Shown here: piece by piece, positions 60,052 to 64,000 of the stretch
Position numbering within the stretch: position 1 is the stretch's first letter
Layout: each line of letters opens with the position of its first letter
Assembly: GCF_014191255.1 (NCBI RefSeq)
Contig: NZ_JACHWH010000001.1
Span: 1,426,001-1,490,000, forward strand
Direction: 5' to 3'
Source of the DNA: Amycolatopsis bartoniae
GTDB taxonomy: Bacteria > Actinomycetota > Actinomycetes > Mycobacteriales > Pseudonocardiaceae
Length of the DNA stretch: 64,000 nucleotides
Program-made: the position numbers and the translations under genes
Notes under the pieces: generated by a model
What the model saw: only the letters and a program-made list of their open reading frames with translations
What the model was told of the DNA's origin: nothing
The model's database searches: none

Positions 60052-61884
60052 GTGACCAGCCAGTCGTCGGTCGCGGACCGGGCCAAGGGCCAGACCATCG
60101 CCAAGCTACTGCGCCGCAACGCCGGCGAGTACGGGGACCTGCCCGCGCTGACCTCGCTCGACGCCGAAGGCGAGCCGACGCTGACCTGGGCGCAGGTGCG
60201 GCACGAGGTGGCCGTGCTCTCCCGCGGCCTCGCCGACCTGGGGCTCGGCCGGGGCGACCGCATGTTGATCATGGCGCCCAGCTGCCCCGAACACCTGCTC
60301 GTGGACCTCGCCGCCGTGCACGCCGGCGCGCTCCCGTGCACCGCGTACGCCACGCTCAGCCCGGACCAGATCCGGTACGTGGCCCGGCACAGTGCGGCGC
60401 CGGTCGTGGTGCTGCACGGCGTGAACGAGCTGAAGCGGTGGGAACAGGTGCTCGACGACCTGCCCGCGCTGCGGCACGTCGTGTTGGTCGACGCCGAAGC
60501 CGCCCCGCCCGGCGACGACCGGTTCGTCAGCCTCGCGGAGGTGCGGCGCCGGGGCGAGGAGCTGCATGAGGCCGATCCGGACGCGTTCGAGCGGGCGACC
60601 GACGCCATCCAGCCGTCCGATCCGCTGGCGATGATCTACACGTCGGGCACGACGGGGCAGCCGAAGGGCGTGGTGCTCACGCACGCGAACGCCGTGCACG
60701 AGTCGTACGCGATGTGCGAGGTGCACGGCATGACCGGGCCCGTCACGAACATCGCGTACCTGCCGCTGGCGCACATCGCCGAGCGGGAGGTGTCGATCTA
60801 CCTGCCGATCACGCTCGCCGGGCACGTCCACACCCTCGCCGACCCGAGCGGCATCATCGGCGCGCTCGGCCGCGTGCACCCGAAGGGCTTCTTCGCCGTG
60901 CCGCGGGTGTGGGAAAAGATGGTCGCGGGCCTGAAGAACATGCTGGCGAGCGTCCCCGAGGAGCGGCGCACGGCGTTGTTGCAGGCGAACGAGCTGTTGC
61001 AGCGGGGCTACAAGCTGCGGGACGCCGGCCGGGAGGTGCCGGCCGAGCTGGCGGAGCAGATCGCCGAGACCGACCGGACCGTGCTCGCCCCGATCCGCCA
61101 GATGCTGGGCCTCGACCAGCTGATCTTCTGCGGCAGCGGGGCGGCGGCGCTGCCGGTGGAGGTGCTGTACTTCATCGCCGGGCTGGGGGTGGAGATCCAC
61201 GAGGTGTGGGGCCTCTCGGAGACGACGGGTGCGGTCACGTCGAACTCCGCCGCGGCCTTCCGTGCGGGCACCGTCGGCCGGGCGGTGGGGGACACCGAGA
61301 TCAAGGTCGCCGAGGACGGCGAGCTGCTGGTCCGCGGTTCGCTGGTGTTCGCCGGCTACCTGCGGGAGGACGGCAGCGTGCAGCCCGCCGTCGACGACGA
61401 AGGCTGGTACGCGACGGGCGACATCGGCACGATCGACGAGGACGGCTTCGTCCGGATCACCGACCGCAAGAAGGAACTGATCATCACCTCGGGCGGCAAG
61501 AACATCGCGCCCACCCGCATCGAGGGCCTACTCAAGGAGCACCCGCTGGTCGGCCAGGCGGTGGCGATCGGCAACGACCGCCCCTACGTCACCGCGTTGA
61601 TCGTCCTGGACGACGAAATCCTGCCCGGCTGGGCGGCGGCGCAGGGCATCGAGTTCACGGACGTCGCCACGATGGCGGGCCACCCGGCCGTCCGCGAGGA
61701 GATCGAGCGCGCGGTGAAGTCGGCGAACAGCAGGTTGGCAAGGGTGGAGCAGATCAAGCGGTACCAGGTGATCAGCACCCCATGGACCCCGGAGTCGGGT
61801 GAGCTGACCCCCACGCTGAAGCTCAAGCGCCGGATCATCAACGACAAGTACGACAAGGAGATTGAAGCCTTGTACGCGGGCTGA
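60052..61884 (+). CDS. Long-chain acyl-CoA synthetase (AMP-dependent, FadD15-like)
   Basis: This 610-residue ANL enzyme activates fatty acids through an acyl-AMP to acyl-CoA. It shows the P-loop-like YTSGTTGQPKGVVLTH, YLPLAHIAEREVS, WGLSETTGAVTSN, and the hinge/Lys region ITDRKKELIITSGGKNIAPT. It closely follows the layout of the mycobacterial FadD15 type, and I infer a long-chain substrate. AGGAGG lies six bases before the GTG at 60052. The 3' end is followed by 470 bp of repeats and a structured element. Confidence 0.9.
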   Translation: MTSQSSVADRAKGQTIAKLLRRNAGEYGDLPALTSLDAEGEPTLTWAQVRHEVAVLSRGLADLGLGRGDRMLIMAPSCPEHLLVDLAAVHAGALPCTAYATLSPDQIRYVARHSAAPVVVLHGVNELKRWEQVLDDLPALRHVVLVDAEAAPPGDDRFVSLAEVRRRGEELHEADPDAFERATDAIQPSDPLAMIYTSGTTGQPKGVVLTHANAVHESYAMCEVHGMTGPVTNIAYLPLAHIAEREVSIYLPITLAGHVHTLADPSGIIGALGRVHPKGFFAVPRVWEKMVAGLKNMLASVPEERRTALLQANELLQRGYKLRDAGREVPAELAEQIAETDRTVLAPIRQMLGLDQLIFCGSGAAALPVEVLYFIAGLGVEIHEVWGLSETTGAVTSNSAAAFRAGTVGRAVGDTEIKVAEDGELLVRGSLVFAGYLREDGSVQPAVDDEGWYATGDIGTIDEDGFVRITDRKKELIITSGGKNIAPTRIEGLLKEHPLVGQAVAIGNDRPYVTALIVLDDEILPGWAAAQGIEFTDVATMAGHPAVREEIERAVKSANSRLARVEQIKRYQVISTPWTPESGELTPTLKLKRRIINDKYDKEIEALYAG

Positions 61885-62018
61885 CAAGGGGCAGATCGGC
61901 AAGTCGGATTGTCAACAACAAGACAATCGGAAACCAGGCGGATCCGACAACCGGACGACTGGACAACTGGACAACCCGGCACCTGAACAACCCGGCGCTC
62001 CGACAACCCGGCACCCCG

Positions 62019-62074
62019 CACCCGGCACCCGGCACCCGGCACCCGGCACCCGGCACCCGGCACCCGGCACCCGG
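62019..62074. repeat. Perfect 8 x 7-bp tandem repeat (CACCCGG)
   Basis: Eight identical CACCCGG units follow one another with no change, preceded by imperfect units CACCCCG and phrases of GACAACCCGGCAC (61940-62015). It is in the gap between the acyl-CoA synthetase stop and the structured element. Exact tandem copies of this length are prone to slippage, so copy number may vary between strains. Nothing suggests it is coding. Confidence 0.9.
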
Positions 62075-62185
62075 ACAACCCAACCATCGGACGCCCAACA
62101 ACCCCCAAGCCCCCAACACCCCGCAACGACACAAGGAAAAAGGCCCTCCGCCCGGTCCTCCCCCGTCCCCGATACAAAGCCGTCA

Positions 62186-62276
62186 TTAACGGTCGGCGCG
62201 CCGTGTCAAGGGTGAGGCGAAGCCTCATCGCGAAGCGACGCCGAAGGCGCCCTTGACGCGGCGTGACGACCGTTAA
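62186..62276. repeat. 91-nt four-way-junction element with three C(GAA)G hairpins
   Basis: A 10-bp perfect outer stem (TTAACGGTCG 62186-62195 with 62267-62276) is followed by a 3x3 internal loop (GCG/TGA) and a 14-bp stem (62199-62212 with 62250-62263; one G-U as RNA). Inside it three hairpins follow without spacers: TGAGGC-GAA-GCCTCA (62213-62227), TCGC-GAA-GCGA (62228-62238) and CGCC-GAA-GGCG (62239-62249). Every loop is the triplet GAA closed by C-G, a very stable mini-hairpin in DNA. It fits between the 7-bp tandem repeat and the SDR gene stop. It could be a mobile repeat (REP/MITE-like), a protein or recombination site, or a structured RNA. A terminator role for the SDR gene is possible but does not explain the form. 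Confidence 0.9.
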
Positions 62277-62355
62277 ACAATTAGCGATCGGGGCGGAAGA
62301 GGGCCGATGGTGACCACCACCTCCCGCGCGCAGCGCGGCCCCCCACACCGCCCCC

Positions 62356-63270
62356 TCAAGCACTCCGCAACGGCGACGACGTCGACTCCGTCCATTTCCG
62401 CAGCCGGGGCGGCACCCGCTTCTCCAGCCCGTACGGCTCCAGGTGCGCGCTGAACACCTCGTCGAACGCGCGCCGCACCGTCTCCGTGTCCCAGGTCTGC
62501 CGCTCCAGGATCGGCGCCTTCAGATACGGCTGGCCGATGATGTGCAGCTGCGGGCCGTTGCACCGCACCAGCTGTCCCGTGATGCCTTCCGCGTCGTCGG
62601 AGAGCAGGAACAGCACGAGGGGCGCGATGCGGGACGGCGTGCGGTCCGGCGGGCAGTTCCGCAGGGAGCGCTCCGACTTCCAGACCATCCGCGTGTGGGC
62701 GAGCGGGCAGACGGCGTTGACGCGGATGCCGACCTCCTCCAGGTCCAGTGCCCACGAATACGTCAGCGACGCGACCGCACCCTTGCTCGCCGAGTACACG
62801 CCGAGTTTCCGCTGCCCCAACGAGGCACCCGACGAAATGTTGACAATCGCACCGCCGGTGCCCTGGGCGACCATCTCCTTGATCGCCGCGATGCCGGTGT
62901 ACATCACCCCCAGGACGTTGACCTCCACCAGCTCGCGGATCTGCTCGGGCTCCTCCTGCCACGGCAGCGCCTCGTAGTTCAACGCCGCGTTGTTGACGAG
63001 ACCGTCGATGGAGCCGAACTCGTCGACGCACAACCGGACCAGTTCCGCGGCCTGGGCTGGATCGGTCACGGTGTGCGAGCTCGCCACGGCGCGGCCGCCG
63101 TGCTCCCGGATGTTGGCGGCGGTTCGTTCCGCCGGTTCGGCGTCGACGTCGTTGACGACCACCTTCGCCCCCGCCTGGGCGAGGTGCACGGCGAACGCCT
63201 CACCCAGCCCGCGGCCGGCTCCTGTCACCACCACGGCGCGGTCCCGCAGGCCCGCCAACTGCATGTTCAT
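62356..63270 (-). CDS. Short-chain dehydrogenase/reductase
   Basis: This 304-residue SDR has TGAGRGLGEAFAVHLAQAG, NDVDAEP, VNNAALNYEALP, NISSGASLG and the active site YSASK (Tyr-x3-Lys). It resembles the hydroxysteroid or 3-oxoacyl type with a longer C-terminal arm. The start is at the ATG of MNMQL (63270), with GGAG eight bases before it; a second ATG lies 6 bp later. The structured element lies 79 bp beyond its stop. Confidence 0.87.
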   Translation of the reverse strand: MNMQLAGLRDRAVVVTGAGRGLGEAFAVHLAQAGAKVVVNDVDAEPAERTAANIREHGGRAVASSHTVTDPAQAAELVRLCVDEFGSIDGLVNNAALNYEALPWQEEPEQIRELVEVNVLGVMYTGIAAIKEMVAQGTGGAIVNISSGASLGQRKLGVYSASKGAVASLTYSWALDLEEVGIRVNAVCPLAHTRMVWKSERSLRNCPPDRTPSRIAPLVLFLLSDDAEGITGQLVRCNGPQLHIIGQPYLKAPILERQTWDTETVRRAFDEVFSAHLEPYGLEKRVPPRLRKWTESTSSPLRSA

Positions 63271-63676
63271 GTTCCTCGCTCCCCACTGGCCAGCCCCGAC
63301 GCAGCCCGTTCCGCGGGCTCCCACTGACCCTGGTACCAGTGTTCGCCGCCACCACTCGGACGACACCTGGACGACGACGAGCGGTCTGCCCACTGCGCCG
63401 AACGAGTGAGCGATGACCAGCGGCGCATACTCTCCGACCGGTCAGCGCGCCGGATCGGGTGCTCCGTTCGTCGTAATCCGAAGGTCGGTGATTACGCCCG
63501 GTTGGCGCCAATGGCGGATACCGTCTTGCTGTGACTGTTCGCCTCCGGGCTGTAAGCGGCATACTGGCCGTGGTCTTTCCTGTCCCTTGGGTGAGTGCCC
63601 GGTTCCCGCACCCCACGGCGGACGACAAACTGTGTGAACGTTGTAGCGTTCACCCGATCAGGGGGGAGCTGGCAGG
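63271..63676. other. 406-bp intergenic region with palindromes
   Basis: No convincing gene is seen; the longest open frames have poor codon use. CTGGTACCAG (63329-63338), itself within CACTG-N10-CAGTG, may be an operator of the leftward SDR gene. TTGGCGCCAA (63502-63511) is another perfect 10-bp palindrome. GTGAACG-N6-CGTTCAC lies upstream of the MFS gene. Confidence 0.6.
63634..63653. promoter_or_regulatory. Operator-like inverted repeat before the MFS gene
   Basis: GTGAACG (63634-63640) faces CGTTCAC (63647-63653) perfectly across 6 bases. It is 23 bp upstream of the ATG at 63677. Palindromes of this size near efflux genes are often TetR- or ArsR-type repressor sites; the regulator is not visible. 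Confidence 0.55.
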
Positions 63677-64000
63677 ATGGTGAGGGCCCACGCCAGGCCA
63701 CGCATGAGCTCCGTGCTGGCCAACCGGGAGTTCCGCACCGTCTGGCTGGCCGAAGCTCAGTCCACCATCGGGGACCAGCTCACGATCGTCGCGCTGGCGT
63801 TGCTGGTCTACCACCGCACGGGCTCGGCGCTGCTGTCGGCCATGGCCTACGCCCTCACGTTCCTGCCCGCGCTCGCCGGCGGCCTCGGCCTCGCCCAGCT
63901 CGCCGACCGCTACCCCCGCCGCACCGTACTGGCCGCCTCGGCCGCGATTCAGGCCGTCCTCGTGGGCGTGATGGCCGTGCCCGGCATGCCGCTGGTGCCG
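63677..64000 (+). CDS. MFS transporter, N-terminal part (partial)
   Basis: The first 108 residues are in the window: after a basic head, LANREFRTVWLAEAQSTIGDQLTIVALALLVY is a first helix pair, then GSALLSAMAYALTFLPALAGGLGLAQLADRYPRR with the MFS A-type loop (G-x3-D-R-x2-R-R) and a third helix. This matches drug/metabolite exporters of the MFS enterobactin (EntS-like) type. GGGGGAG lies 9 bp before the ATG at 63677; a later ATG at 63704 is possible. The upstream inverted repeat may control it. Confidence 0.85.
   Translation, partial: MVRAHARPRMSSVLANREFRTVWLAEAQSTIGDQLTIVALALLVYHRTGSALLSAMAYALTFLPALAGGLGLAQLADRYPRRTVLAASAAIQAVLVGVMAVPGMPLVP

Noticed and set aside
63413-63637. A 74-codon plus-strand frame before the MFS gene
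   Set aside because: Codon use lacks the usual GC-rich third position and there is no ribosome site or homology.

Overview
The window is about 64 kb of very GC-rich chromosome with GTG/TTG starts, GC-rich third codon positions and typical actinobacterial families: WhiB, FbiC (F420 synthesis), GAF-ANTAR, SigE-family sigma factor, FilP-like filament protein, LGFP/ALF-repeat secreted proteins, oligoribonuclease and HtrA-like protease. I infer a filamentous actinomycete, most likely Pseudonocardiaceae and Amycolatopsis-like. The genus is an inference; no rRNA is present.

Left part (1-17.8 kb): the end of a sugar ABC transporter (permease end plus binding lipoprotein); a PEP-mutase-like enzyme with an AhpD-like protein, divergent from a MocR regulator; then a conserved block of NAD kinase, meaB, thiolase, methylmalonyl-CoA epimerase, a FilP-like coiled-coil protein, a universal stress protein and a class III nucleotide cyclase. 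After a repeat-rich non-coding stretch come proA, an M50 protease, an AlkA-like glycosylase, a PDZ-less HtrA-type protease and orn.

Middle (17.8-28 kb): tRNA-His and tRNA-Lys, a decayed integrase beside tRNA-Lys, an orphan clpP with an overlapping small ORF, and then a four-gene leftward operon. That operon has three exported ALF-repeat proteins; the central 1385-residue one carries an Ala-rich coiled coil, a Hint self-processing domain and a 110-residue C-terminal toxin-like domain, followed by a 97-residue putative immunity protein. It has its own promoter and terminator.

Right of it (28-44.8 kb): MBL hydrolase, an LCP protein overlapping a SigE-family sigma factor, two STAS proteins, a WhiB gene with a SigR-type promoter, an HxlR regulator, and a Baeyer-Villiger monooxygenase / GMC oxidase / acetoacetate-decarboxylase-like operon divergent from a VirS-like AraC regulator. 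A SDR, a GAF-ANTAR protein, a FUSC transporter and a heptose/glycosylation locus (GT9, HldE, GT2 and a BON-methyltransferase fusion) follow.

The 44.8-52.6 kb section holds degenerate repeats, a GT4 gene with an eroded copy of its 3' end, and a run of small genes preceded by GTTT/GGGTAY stress-sigma promoters. The final part has a GH13 glucosidase, RecQ-like helicase, an IS1634-like transposase with an altered active site, fbiC, kynureninase, an acyl-CoA synthetase, a perfect 8 x 7-bp tandem repeat, a striking 91-nt four-way-junction element with three GAA-loop hairpins, a SDR and the start of an MFS transporter.
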